Source: an uncultured Ignavibacteria bacterium
Lineage (GTDB): Bacteria > Bacteroidota > Ignavibacteria > Ignavibacteriales > Melioribacteraceae
Length of the DNA stretch: 6,468 nt
Assembly (NCBI GenBank): GCA_937930275.1
Contig: CALGLM010000044.1
Location: 1 to 6,468, forward strand
Direction of reading: 5' to 3'
Position 1 is the stretch's first letter, and each line of letters starts with the position of its first letter. Positions 1 through 6,246 of the stretch are shown here, piece after piece. Below the pieces are notes generated by a model. That model saw only the letters and a program-made list of their open reading frames with translations. It searched no databases and was not told the DNA's origin. Position numbers and translations under genes: made by a program.

Positions 1-268
1 TTACTTGGTCACCTTCTTTAATTAAGGTGCTTTCTCCAAAAAGTACACAACCGACACTATCTTCTTCCAAGTTTAACACCATCCCGGTTACACCGTTTGG
101 AAATTCAATTAATTCGGTAGCCATCACTTTACTTAATCCGTAAACACGCGCTATACCGTCACCAACCTGCAAAACAGTGCCGACTTCATATGTATCTATC
201 TCGTTTTCGAAGCCTGATAATTGTTTACGTAATATCTCGGTTACTTCGTCAGGTCTTACTTCTGCCAT
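1..268 (-). CDS. atpA: F1Fo ATP synthase subunit alpha, N-terminal fragment (runs off window)
   Basis: This is the alpha subunit of the F1 catalytic head, a non-catalytic nucleotide-binding subunit that alternates with beta. Reading the minus strand from the ATG at 268-266 gives MAEVRPDEVTEILRKQL, followed by the typical alpha segment with TYEVGTVLQVGDGIARVYGL (about residues 26-45) and a TGMVLNLEEDSVG stretch (about 60-72). These form the delta-binding N-terminal helix and the start of the beta-barrel domain. Only 89 complete codons are present out of a usual 500 or more. The Walker A region lies outside, so truncation is by the window edge and not mutation. The start is supported by an AGGAAG ribosome site 5 nt upstream and by the 19-nt gap after atpH. 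It is the last visible gene of the ATP synthase block. atpG, atpD and atpC are not seen; in relatives the beta/epsilon genes are often elsewhere. Confidence 0.96.
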   Translation of the reverse strand, partial: MAEVRPDEVTEILRKQLSGFENEIDTYEVGTVLQVGDGIARVYGLSKVMATELIEFPNGVTGMVLNLEEDSVGCVLFGESTLIKEGDQV

Positions 269-273
269 TTTAT

Positions 274-279
274 CTTCCT
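274..279 (-). promoter_or_regulatory. Ribosome binding site of atpA
   Basis: On the minus strand the sequence reads AGGAAG, five bases ahead of the atpA ATG. It lies in the short gap after the atpH stop and supports the chosen alpha start. Confidence 0.7.
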
Positions 280-287
280 GATTGATT

Positions 288-842
288 TTAATTTAGTGCC
301 TTATCCCCTTGTATGAATTCTTTTTTAAGCAGTTCTAAACTGTGCTTTATCGATGCGTCAAATACCGTATCATCATATTTTGCAACAAAACCGCCTATTA
401 TTGCTTCATCTTTAAGGAAATTTAAGGAAACTTGTTTTTTTGTTATTTCTTCTAATTTGTCTTTAAGTCTATTTTGCTGTTCTTCGGATATATCATAAGC
501 AACTTTAACTTTAATATTTGCCACCCCTTTTTTAATATCGCGCAATTGGCAATAGCGTTTTAATATTGAAGTTAAAAGAGTAGCCCTATTTTTATTTAAT
601 ATAAAAACTAAAAATTCAAATGTCTTTAAATTAACCTTATCCTTAAATAAGGCTTCAATAATTTGAATCTTTTTTTCTAATTTAATAACGGGACTATAAA
701 TTGCTACCTTTAACTCTTTAACTTTTGTTAACAGATCAAGTACATTATCAACATCGGCAGAAATTGCTTCAAATTGATTAGTCTCAATAGCAATTGCTAA
801 AAGAGCATTGGCATATCTTGTTGAAACGTTAAAATCACTCAT
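288..842 (-). CDS. atpH: F1Fo ATP synthase subunit delta
   Basis: Subunit delta sits on top of F1 and ties the alpha subunits to the b-subunit peripheral stalk (OSCP equivalent). The product is 184 residues, normal for the family. The N-terminal helical domain opens with STRYANALLAIA, the usual 'YA.AL' signature at residues 7-17. The C-terminal hallmark is IIGGFVAKYDDTVFDASIK (about 148-166), matching the family's 'GGf....d..yD.Si' motif, followed by the final LELLKKEF helix. The ATG follows the atpF TAA stop after only two bases. I see no convincing Shine-Dalgarno sequence, so translation is probably coupled to atpF. A perfect 10-base tandem duplication lies at 411-430 inside the gene; it does not disturb the frame or the conserved motif next to it. 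Confidence 0.96.
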   Translation of the reverse strand: MSDFNVSTRYANALLAIAIETNQFEAISADVDNVLDLLTKVKELKVAIYSPVIKLEKKIQIIEALFKDKVNLKTFEFLVFILNKNRATLLTSILKRYCQLRDIKKGVANIKVKVAYDISEEQQNRLKDKLEEITKKQVSLNFLKDEAIIGGFVAKYDDTVFDASIKHSLELLKKEFIQGDKALN

Positions 843-844
843 AT

Positions 845-1387
845 TTAATTATTCGATAATTCGTCAATATACCTGTTTACTATTTGGGTATGTTTTTCTT
901 TGTCTAAGTCCTGTTTAATTATTTTTTCCGCTGCAGTAATAGCTATTTCGGCAACCTGAGCTTTTAACATATTAAAAGATTCTTGCTGTTTTCTTTCAAT
1001 TTCTTGTTTAGCTTCTTCAATTAAACGTTTAGCTTCTGCTTTGCTTTTTTCTTCGGCTTCAGATTTTAGTTTTTCTGAATACGCACGAGCTTCTGCAATT
1101 ACTGCTTTAGCTTCATCTTCATACTTTGCTAAGTTAGCTTTATTATTGGCTACTATCTCTTCGGCTTCTTTACTTGCCTTTTCTGCTTTTTGTAAAGCTT
1201 CGGCAATAGAATTTTCACGTGCAGATAAACTTTCTAATATGGGTTTCCAGGCTACTTTTTTTAAAATTAACAGCAATATTATAAATGTTACCGTTGTCCA
1301 AATTATTAAACCCGGATTAACGTCTAACGGACTGCCGGGGGCTTCGCCGCCGGAAAGTAATAATGCAAGATATATTTTTCCTGCCAT
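845..1387 (-). CDS. atpF: F1Fo ATP synthase subunit b
   Basis: Subunit b forms the peripheral stalk that holds F1 static against the rotor. The product has 180 residues. A short N-terminal segment rich in Gly and Pro (1-26) leads to NPGLIIWTTVTFIILLLILKK, the single membrane helix (about 27-44). The diagnostic juxtamembrane VAWKPILESLSARE comes next, then a long charged Ala/Glu/Lys-rich helix to about residue 160, expected to form the stalk coiled coil. Only one b-type gene is visible, which suggests a bb homodimer instead of the b/b' pair of phototrophs and cyanobacteria (inference). The ATG has an AAGG-type ribosome site upstream. The gene sits 26 nt after atpE and 2 nt before atpH, the standard B-E-F-H-A order. 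Confidence 0.97.
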   Translation of the reverse strand: MAGKIYLALLLSGGEAPGSPLDVNPGLIIWTTVTFIILLLILKKVAWKPILESLSARENSIAEALQKAEKASKEAEEIVANNKANLAKYEDEAKAVIAEARAYSEKLKSEAEEKSKAEAKRLIEEAKQEIERKQQESFNMLKAQVAEIAITAAEKIIKQDLDKEKHTQIVNRYIDELSNN

Positions 1388-1413
1388 GTGTTTGCCTTAT
1401 GTTATAAATTAAA

Positions 1414-1632
1414 TTATTTTAAAGCTAAAAGAATACAGATAACCAATGCAAACAGAGAGATACCTTCTATAAGAGCTGCTGCAATAATCATTGATGTTCT
1501 AATATCGCCTGCTGCTTCAGGTTGTCTTCCGCTGGCTTCCATTGCAGAACTTGCTAATTTACCGATACCGAATGCACCGCCTATAACTGTTAATGCTGCT
1601 CCAAAACCTGCTGCTAAATATGCGAAATCCAT
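1414..1632 (-). CDS. atpE: F1Fo ATP synthase subunit c (proton-type rotor ring)
   Basis: Subunit c is the proteolipid that oligomerises into the rotor ring and carries the translocated ion. The 72-residue product is a two-helix hairpin: helix 1 (about 5-31) with the glycine-rich stretch GGAFGIG, the polar loop RQPEA (36-40), and helix 2 (about 47-70) with the ion-binding carboxylate Glu56 in ALIEGISLF. Aligned on the RQPEA loop with the Na+ enzyme of Ilyobacter tartaricus, the Na+-coordinating Gln is replaced by Ile23, and the Ser/Thr pair after the Glu is replaced by Gly57-Ile58. These replacements point to H+ coupling. The gene has the strongest ribosome site in the window and lies 30 nt after atpB, fitting the need for many c copies per complex. 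Confidence 0.97.
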   Translation of the reverse strand: MDFAYLAAGFGAALTVIGGAFGIGKLASSAMEASGRQPEAAGDIRTSMIIAAALIEGISLFALVICILLALK

Positions 1633-1637
1633 TTATT

Positions 1638-1643
1638 TCCTCC
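1638..1643 (-). promoter_or_regulatory. Strong ribosome binding site of atpE with AT-rich leader
   Basis: The minus strand reads CGGAGGAAATAAATG around the start, so a GGAGGA core stands six bases before the ATG. The rest of the 30-base atpB-atpE gap is almost all A and T. This is the best Shine-Dalgarno match in the window and could raise c-subunit output over its neighbours. Confidence 0.75.
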
Positions 1644-1662
1644 GTATATAATTAATTATTTA

Positions 1663-2517
1663 TTAATGTTCTTGATGTACTGCCATTCCGATAAACAATG
1701 ACGATAACATTGTAAATATGTATGCTTGTAATACCGCAACAAGTATTTCCAAGAAGAATATAAACAATGCAAAAGCTACGGATACCGGAGCGACAAAATA
1801 TGTATGTAATATAAAAATCAATCCTAATAATGCATAAATCACAATATGACCGGCGGTCATATTTGCAAAAAGACGTATTGCCAATGCAAACGGCTTTGTA
1901 AATAATCCTAACAGTTCAACTACTGCCATTATAGGTAATAACCAAAAGGGAATTCCGTGCGGCACTAATCCCTTAAAATATCCGAAAAGCCCGTTTTTCA
2001 TAATACCGCCTATCTGCGTTATAAAAAACGTAAACAACGCCAATGTTGCCGTAACGGAAATATTGCTTGTTGCAGTTGCCCCGTAAGGTATTAATCCTAA
2101 AAAGTTACAAACAAATATAAAGAAAAATACGGTTAACAAATATGGTAAAAACTTTTCGTATCCTTTACCTATATTTGGTTTTACAATTTCATCTCTTACA
2201 AATAAAATTAATGTTTCTACAGCATTTGTAAGCCCCTTTGGCACATACGATTTTTTATAAGAATTTGCTACTTTTCTTAGCACAATAATCATAATTACGG
2301 CAGCAATCCACATAAAAACAAGGTGACGAGTAATTGATAAATCCATACCAAATAAATTAATATGTGGTAGAGGTATCATCGAAAACGGTGAGAAATCTAA
2401 TTCTTTGCCGTCCAAAATATGATGTAAAATCCATCCCGTATCTTGTGCCTTTGATGTTGTATCCGCAACTACTTTATGCAGTGTATCGGTTATTGCTTTA
2501 GTTTCCGTTATCAACAT
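1663..2517 (-). CDS. atpB: F1Fo ATP synthase subunit a
   Basis: Subunit a is the stator membrane protein that provides the two ion half-channels beside the c ring. The product is 284 residues with a polar N-terminal region of about 60 residues, as in Bacteroidota/Chlorobi-type a subunits, then five to six hydrophobic helices. The essential arginine is Arg215 in KPFALAIRLFANMTAGH. Other channel positions visible are Glu201 in VVELLGLF and Gln264 in AVLQAYIFTML, corresponding to the conserved E. coli Glu219 and Gln252 positions. The ATG at 2517 lies inside the end of the atpI-like gene (20-nt overlap), suggesting coupled translation; only a weak AAGAAAA precedes it. All key residues are present, so the subunit looks functional. 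Confidence 0.97.
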   Translation of the reverse strand: MLITETKAITDTLHKVVADTTSKAQDTGWILHHILDGKELDFSPFSMIPLPHINLFGMDLSITRHLVFMWIAAVIMIIVLRKVANSYKKSYVPKGLTNAVETLILFVRDEIVKPNIGKGYEKFLPYLLTVFFFIFVCNFLGLIPYGATATSNISVTATLALFTFFITQIGGIMKNGLFGYFKGLVPHGIPFWLLPIMAVVELLGLFTKPFALAIRLFANMTAGHIVIYALLGLIFILHTYFVAPVSVAFALFIFFLEILVAVLQAYIFTMLSSLFIGMAVHQEH

Positions 2518-2893
2518 TTATTTTCTTAAGTTTTAATTTTGTGTTATAATAAACAATTTCAGCTACTAATAAAAAAAAGTATATAATAAAGAATGTAAAA
2601 ATAAAAATATATTTGTCAATATTCAAGACTTTTATTATTAATAATATGGAAATTAACAAAAATAATATTCGTATCCCCATACCGCCTAAAACATTAATTA
2701 AAAATGACTTATTAGAGCCGTTTATCGAGCGGTCAAATAGTTTTAGTGCCGTAAACGTATTTAGTAAATTTAAAATATACGCTACTAAAATCGGCAATAA
2801 CATGGCTGCCGAAATTATTCCCATAAAATAAAATACTGCCGCAACAAATAACACACTAATAAAGAATAGCTCAAAAAATTTATTTTTTTTCAA
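2498..2893 (-). CDS. AtpI-like four-helix membrane protein of the ATP synthase operon
   Basis: This is a 131-residue, very hydrophobic protein with about four predicted membrane helices (near 7-24, 27-46, 66-90 and 94-113) and a basic tail KLKLKKINVD. The segment LGGMGIRILFLL (69-80) resembles the conserved 'ggm..R' motif of ATP synthase I proteins. Its position between atpZ and atpB is the classic atpI location. AtpI proteins assist Fo/c-ring assembly or act with AtpZ in Mg2+ supply; neither role can be read from this sequence. The only start giving the full first helix is a TTG at 2893-2891, inside the atpZ coding end (14-nt overlap). The next in-frame Met (residue 24) would delete helix 1. 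An in-frame stop lies seven codons upstream. A run of eight A residues follows the TTG directly. Family assignment rests on topology, motif and location. Confidence 0.75.
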   Translation of the reverse strand: MKKNKFFELFFISVLFVAAVFYFMGIISAAMLLPILVAYILNLLNTFTALKLFDRSINGSNKSFLINVLGGMGIRILFLLISILLIIKVLNIDKYIFIFTFFIIYFFLLVAEIVYYNTKLKLKKINVDNGN

Positions 2894-3128
2894 TATTTTT
2901 ACTCTTTTTATTTAATTCCAAAACAATTTTAATAAAATTATAAATTCCGGCAAAACCGCCAAACAACCCAAACGATATACTTAACCAAGGATACAAATCA
3001 AACTTTTTATCTAAATAATTGCCTAAGAAAAACATTACAACAATTGTAGCCGCTAATTGAGTTCCCAAACCTAAATAAGGACCTGCTTGCCTTAGCGGAG
3101 ATTCCGATTCTTCCTTTTTTAGCGGCAT
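2880..3128 (-). CDS. atpZ: AtpZ/AtpI-family small membrane protein
   Basis: The product is 82 residues with two membrane helices (about 18-36 and 48-69), a charged N-terminus (KKEESES) and a lysine-rich end. The sequence after helix 1, GNYLDKKFDLYPWLSISFGLFGG, carries the family pattern: G..LD followed by a Pro and a Gly-rich second helix (F0F1-ATPase gene 1 / AtpZ type). AtpZ with AtpI has been linked to Mg2+/Ca2+ transport and ATP synthase assembly in Bacillus. The role here is inferred from family and position. The ATG directly follows the bactofilin stop with no spacer, and its end overlaps the atpI-like gene. The gene therefore joins the envelope half of the cluster to the ATP synthase half without any room for a separate promoter. 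Confidence 0.88.
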   Translation of the reverse strand: MPLKKEESESPLRQAGPYLGLGTQLAATIVVMFFLGNYLDKKFDLYPWLSISFGLFGGFAGIYNFIKIVLELNKKSKNIEKK

Positions 3129-3482
3129 TTATTCTTTAATACCGTTCATGCTGCTTTTGCCGTTAAACTTAGCCCCTTCTTGTATAATTAACACCTTTGC
3201 AAATAAATCTCCCTGTAAATCGGCAGTTTTTTCTATCACAAGTTTTTCGCTGCTGTTTAGTTGTCCTTTAAATTTCCCGCATAAGGTAATATTTTTTGCA
3301 ACAGCGTCTCCCGTAACTTCTGATTGCTCACCTAAAGTCAAATTTCCTTCCGTAGTAATATTTCCCTTAACAATACCGTCAACCCTTACATTTCCTTTTG
3401 AGTATAAATTTCCTTCTATTCCAGTAACACTACTAAGTATTGTAACATCATGGACTAAAGGATGTTCTTTTTTTAATGACAT
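3129..3482 (-). CDS. Bactofilin-family cytoskeletal protein
   Basis: This is a 117-residue polymer-forming cytoskeletal protein of the bactofilin family (DUF583). It shows the beta-helix repeat pattern from about residue 14 to 107: short runs of alternating hydrophobic residues separated by Gly/Asn turns, such as IEGNLYSKGNVRVDGIVKGN, EGNLTLGEQSEVTGD and LQGDLFAKVLIIQEGAKFNG. Short charged tails flank the core, and there is no membrane segment. Bactofilins polymerise without nucleotides and localise peptidoglycan enzymes to shape cells or appendages. The gene directly upstream encodes an M23 peptidase, the recurrent partner of bactofilins (compare CcmA with Csd1 in Helicobacter), so a morphogenetic pair is likely. 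The ATG at 3482 has an AGGAG site 5 nt upstream that overlaps the peptidase stop codon. Confidence 0.93.
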   Translation of the reverse strand: MSLKKEHPLVHDVTILSSVTGIEGNLYSKGNVRVDGIVKGNITTEGNLTLGEQSEVTGDAVAKNITLCGKFKGQLNSSEKLVIEKTADLQGDLFAKVLIIQEGAKFNGKSSMNGIKE

Positions 3483-3487
3483 ATAAA

Positions 3488-3492
3488 CTCCT
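3488..3492 (-). promoter_or_regulatory. Bactofilin ribosome binding site overlapping the upstream stop codon
   Basis: The minus strand reads TTAGGAGTTTATATG. The TAG that ends the M23 peptidase gene supplies the first two bases of the AGGAG site for the bactofilin, whose ATG follows five bases later. Ribosomes ending the peptidase would stop on this site, so the pair should be translated together. Confidence 0.7.
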
Positions 3493-4354
3493 AATTCTTC
3501 ACTATTACTTTTTTAGGATCTATCGGTTTGCCGTTGTGCCAAATTTCTAAATGTAGATGTGCACCCGAAGTATTATAACCGCTGTTTCCGCTTAAAGCAA
3601 TTGTTTCGCCTATATCTACTTTATCACGTTGTTTTTTTAGCAAAACCGATAAATGTTTATAAATACTTACATAATTTTCGCCGTGTTGTATAATAATCGT
3701 ATATCCGTCATCACTTGTAAAACCGGAGAATATTATCATTCCCCCGGATATAGCAAATACAGGCGTACCGCTTTTTATTCCGTAATCTACTCCGAAATGT
3801 CCCTTTTCGGGGTCAAATTCTTTTATTATTATTCCCAACGAGGGAGAAACAAACACCGGATTATCATCCCCCTGAATTATAGATGAAATAATTTCCGTAA
3901 TTCCGCTTAATATATTCCCCTCATTTAATTTTTTGGGTATGTTGCTTTTTTTTAGCGAATCCAAGACCTTATTTTTTTCAACTTTTTTATCTTTGGATAA
4001 TGTAGTATCTTCAGCACCCAATATTATTGCATATTTTAATTTTCGCTCTTTATTAATAATCGTTTCTATTTCGCTACGTAAAAACCGTACTTTTTTTTCA
4101 AGCTGATCAATTTTGGCAGATTGCTCGAAAACAGCCTTACTATCAATAGCAAAAACATAATCTTTTAAGGGAGTTACAGCTAATATTACTATTAATATAA
4201 ACCAATTAACAAATACAAATAAGGTAACCCATAAAAATGCACTGAGTAATGAAAATTTATACCGTTTAGTTTGTAACATCGGTAGATGGGGAGTAACGTA
4301 AACCGCAGCCGATTTTATTTCATGTAATGTTATTTTTTTTAGCTTAAAAAACAT
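3491..4354 (-). CDS. Membrane-anchored M23/LytM peptidoglycan endopeptidase
   Basis: The product is a 287-residue zinc endopeptidase expected to cut peptide cross-links of peptidoglycan in the periplasm. A cytoplasmic, basic N-terminus (1-33) precedes one membrane helix (about 34-60), a coiled coil (about 74-106, IDQLEKKVRFLRSEIETIINKE) and a Lys/Ser-rich linker. The LytM domain spans about 167-285. Predicted zinc ligands are His186 and Asp190 in HFGVD and His268 in the HLH motif (266-268). His234 (YKHLS) and His266 are the usual catalytic histidines, so the active site looks intact. The layout (anchor, coiled coil, LytM) matches bactofilin-linked M23 enzymes. Its start overlaps the glycosyltransferase end by 11 nt, and its TAG stop, the only non-TAA stop among the genes here, is embedded in the bactofilin ribosome site. 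Confidence 0.93.
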   Translation of the reverse strand: MFFKLKKITLHEIKSAAVYVTPHLPMLQTKRYKFSLLSAFLWVTLFVFVNWFILIVILAVTPLKDYVFAIDSKAVFEQSAKIDQLEKKVRFLRSEIETIINKERKLKYAIILGAEDTTLSKDKKVEKNKVLDSLKKSNIPKKLNEGNILSGITEIISSIIQGDDNPVFVSPSLGIIIKEFDPEKGHFGVDYGIKSGTPVFAISGGMIIFSGFTSDDGYTIIIQHGENYVSIYKHLSVLLKKQRDKVDIGETIALSGNSGYNTSGAHLHLEIWHNGKPIDPKKVIVKN

Positions 4355-5363
4355 TTAGTAGCTTTTCCGCCTCTTCTATAACAATTTCCGGTTTTAATTT
4401 AATTCCGCAATCAAAAGTATTTATCGGGCATTCCTTAAATCCGTGTATTCCGCATGGTTTACACTTTAAATTATCAAAACTTAAATATTTACTTTTACTA
4501 TTATACGGATAAAATCCGAACTCTGCAACTGTAGAACAATATAAGGTTAATACTTTTATATCGTTAACCATTCCAAAATGAGTTGGTGCACTATCGTTAC
4601 AAATTAATAATTTCGCTCGTCCGATTAATTCAATAGTCTCTGATATACTTAGTTTTCCCGCTACAGAAAATATATTTTCATTTGAAATTCCAAGAATCGC
4701 GTTACAAATATCCTCTTCGTTTTTGCTTCCGGATATAATAATTTTATACCCTTTTTTAATAAGTTCGGCTGCAATTGTTTTATAATATTCAGTCGGATAT
4801 TTTTTAGTTTCCCAAACGGTACCCGGCGCTATACAAATAAAAGAGTCAATTCCGTTTGAATTTAAGTAATCGTTAATTTTTTCTTTTGTATTTTTTTTTA
4901 CTATAAGTTCAGGCAATATTTTCCAACTTGCAGTGCTTTCCTTAAAACCAATTAGCTTTAAATTTCTTAGTACTTCATGATCTTTTATATTATACTTAAT
5001 TAAATTTTTATAAACATGCTTTAACGATGAATTATCAAACCCGTAAGTCTCTCTTATGCCGCTTAATAAAACCAAAATAGAAGTCCTAAATGACCTATGA
5101 GGGGAATATAAGATGTCATAATTGTTGTTTTTTAATTCTTTCCCCAGCTTTAACAATGCTTTAAGCCCTTTATCTTTTTGCCGTTTATCATAAATCAAAA
5201 CTTTATTAACATAAGGCGAGTTTTCAAAAATTTCATTTGTGGTCGGTATAGTTAAAACATCAATTAAGCAATTGTCTTCTTTTTGTTTTAATTCTTTAAT
5301 CATCGGAAGTGTTAAAACTGCATCTCCGATAAATGCCGTTTGTATCACAAGTATTTTAGTCAT
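4344..5363 (-). CDS. Family 9 glycosyltransferase (ADP-heptose:LPS heptosyltransferase-like)
   Basis: This is a GT9 enzyme, GT-B fold, of the WaaC/WaaF type that adds heptose or a related sugar to lipid A-core at the inner face of the cytoplasmic membrane. Starting at MTKILVIQTAFIGDAVLTLP gives 339 residues, a normal size. Asp14 in the N-terminal 'GDav' motif is the conserved acceptor-side acid. APGTVWETKKYP (179-190) and NDSAPTHFG (256-264) are the donor-binding signatures. Four cysteines (301, 304, 312, 319; CKPCG...CP...C) lie near the C-terminus, as in many WaaF-like proteins. The frame stays open to a GTG at 5396, but the ATG at 5363 is preferred. It aligns with the family N-terminus and makes a TAATG junction with the acyltransferase stop. 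The exact sugar cannot be read from the sequence. Confidence 0.9.
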   Translation of the reverse strand: MTKILVIQTAFIGDAVLTLPMIKELKQKEDNCLIDVLTIPTTNEIFENSPYVNKVLIYDKRQKDKGLKALLKLGKELKNNNYDILYSPHRSFRTSILVLLSGIRETYGFDNSSLKHVYKNLIKYNIKDHEVLRNLKLIGFKESTASWKILPELIVKKNTKEKINDYLNSNGIDSFICIAPGTVWETKKYPTEYYKTIAAELIKKGYKIIISGSKNEEDICNAILGISNENIFSVAGKLSISETIELIGRAKLLICNDSAPTHFGMVNDIKVLTLYCSTVAEFGFYPYNSKSKYLSFDNLKCKPCGIHGFKECPINTFDCGIKLKPEIVIEEAEKLLNVF

Positions 5364-6244
5364 TAATATTTCCAAATATTGTGCATCCAAAACCACTGAT
5401 CAGGATATAATGTTACATATTTTTCTAAAATATCCATATATTTTTGATTTATTTCTTTTATAGCTTCACTTATATCGGTAAAATCTTTTGGCAGATCGAT
5501 TTCTTCAAAAACACAATCGTATTTATAATCCGGTTTTCTATAAATAATAGCAGTAATTAGATTTGCTTTTAATTTTAAAGCAATTGCGGCAGTACCCGGA
5601 TAAGTTGAGGTACTTTGCCCAAATAAATTAACTCTTACACCGTTTTCTCTTGGTCCTCTTTGGTCTCCCACAACTCCCACAATCCCTTTATCCAAAATTG
5701 CTTTATAAATTTCTCGTACGTTTGTACCTAAAGCAATCACTTTATTCCCAAAAGTAGATCGCATATTATCCATCCAATCGGATACAAATTTATTTCTTTG
5801 TGGTTTTACTAAAACATTTATAGGTAGCCCCAATTGTGCCCCTACCGAAACTGCTCCTATTTCCCAATTTCCAAAGTGTGCGGTTAGTAAAAACACTCCT
5901 TTCCCGTTTTTGTTTGCTTCTAATAATAACTCTTTATTAATCAAATTTACTCTACTATTCAATTCCTTTTTGTTAATTTTTGGTATTAGCATTGATTCTA
6001 AAAAAGTAAAAGCAATATTAAAATAATTATTGTAAGCAATTTGTTTTAATTTTTTTTTGTCAAAATAAGGAAATGCTGTCTTAAGATTTTTAATTACAAC
6101 CGCACGGCGTATTCTTAAAATATGGTAAAAAATAAATGCTAAAACTTTTGCATAATATCTTATTTTTTTATAACCGGATTTATTTACAATCCTTACAAAA
6201 AAATTAAATATTGCGTATTCAAATTTATTTTTGTCAAAGCGCAT
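5363..6244 (-). CDS. Lipid A biosynthesis lauroyl/myristoyl acyltransferase (LpxL/HtrB-like)
   Basis: This 293-residue inner-membrane acyltransferase probably adds a secondary acyl chain to lipid A precursor or a similar lipid. The N-terminus has a hydrophobic, basic segment (about 28-55, AKVLAFIFYHILRIRRAVV). It is followed by the family's 'NL..aFP' element (53-59), found here as NLKTAFP. The catalytic motif is HFGNWE (His123, Glu128). GDQRGPRENGVRVNLFGQ (193-210) and the closing PDQWFWMHNIW (281-291) match conserved LpxL/LpxM blocks. LpxL, LpxM and related lysophospholipid acyltransferases cannot be separated here. It starts two bases after the upstream GWxTD-type gene and ends in a TAATG junction with the glycosyltransferase, so both likely serve outer-membrane glycolipid synthesis. 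No clear Shine-Dalgarno sequence precedes it. Confidence 0.9.
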   Translation of the reverse strand: MRFDKNKFEYAIFNFFVRIVNKSGYKKIRYYAKVLAFIFYHILRIRRAVVIKNLKTAFPYFDKKKLKQIAYNNYFNIAFTFLESMLIPKINKKELNSRVNLINKELLLEANKNGKGVFLLTAHFGNWEIGAVSVGAQLGLPINVLVKPQRNKFVSDWMDNMRSTFGNKVIALGTNVREIYKAILDKGIVGVVGDQRGPRENGVRVNLFGQSTSTYPGTAAIALKLKANLITAIIYRKPDYKYDCVFEEIDLPKDFTDISEAIKEINQKYMDILEKYVTLYPDQWFWMHNIWKY

Positions 6245-6246
6245 AA

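Noticed and set aside
411..430. Perfect tandem repeat of tttaaggaaa, two copies
   Set aside because: It lies inside atpH, where the 10-base unit is read in two frames and the product keeps normal length and motif. It looks like a chance or old duplication, not a regulatory repeat.
313..498. Plus-strand frame opposite atpH
   Set aside because: It is short, antisense to the conserved delta-subunit C-terminus, and has no recognisable motif.
1041..1651. Plus-strand open frames opposite atpF and atpE (1041-1412 and 1388-1651)
   Set aside because: They are antisense to genes with clear family motifs, have no ribosome site, and their translations look like mirror products of Ala-rich coding sequence.
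2613..2831. Plus-strand frame opposite the atpI-like gene
   Set aside because: The opposite strand gives a coherent four-helix membrane protein in the expected operon position. This frame has no motif or ribosome site.
3148..3886. Plus-strand frames opposite the bactofilin and M23 genes
   Set aside because: They are shadows of real genes. The opposite strand shows complete domains with catalytic residues, while these have none.
4891..4899. Run of nine T bases (coding-strand A9) in the glycosyltransferase, with similar runs at 4333-4340, 6050-6058 and 2571-2578
   Set aside because: These were considered as frameshift or assembly-error sites. Each gene reads through with intact family motifs and normal length, so there is no sign of an error. 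Such runs are expected in AT-rich DNA.
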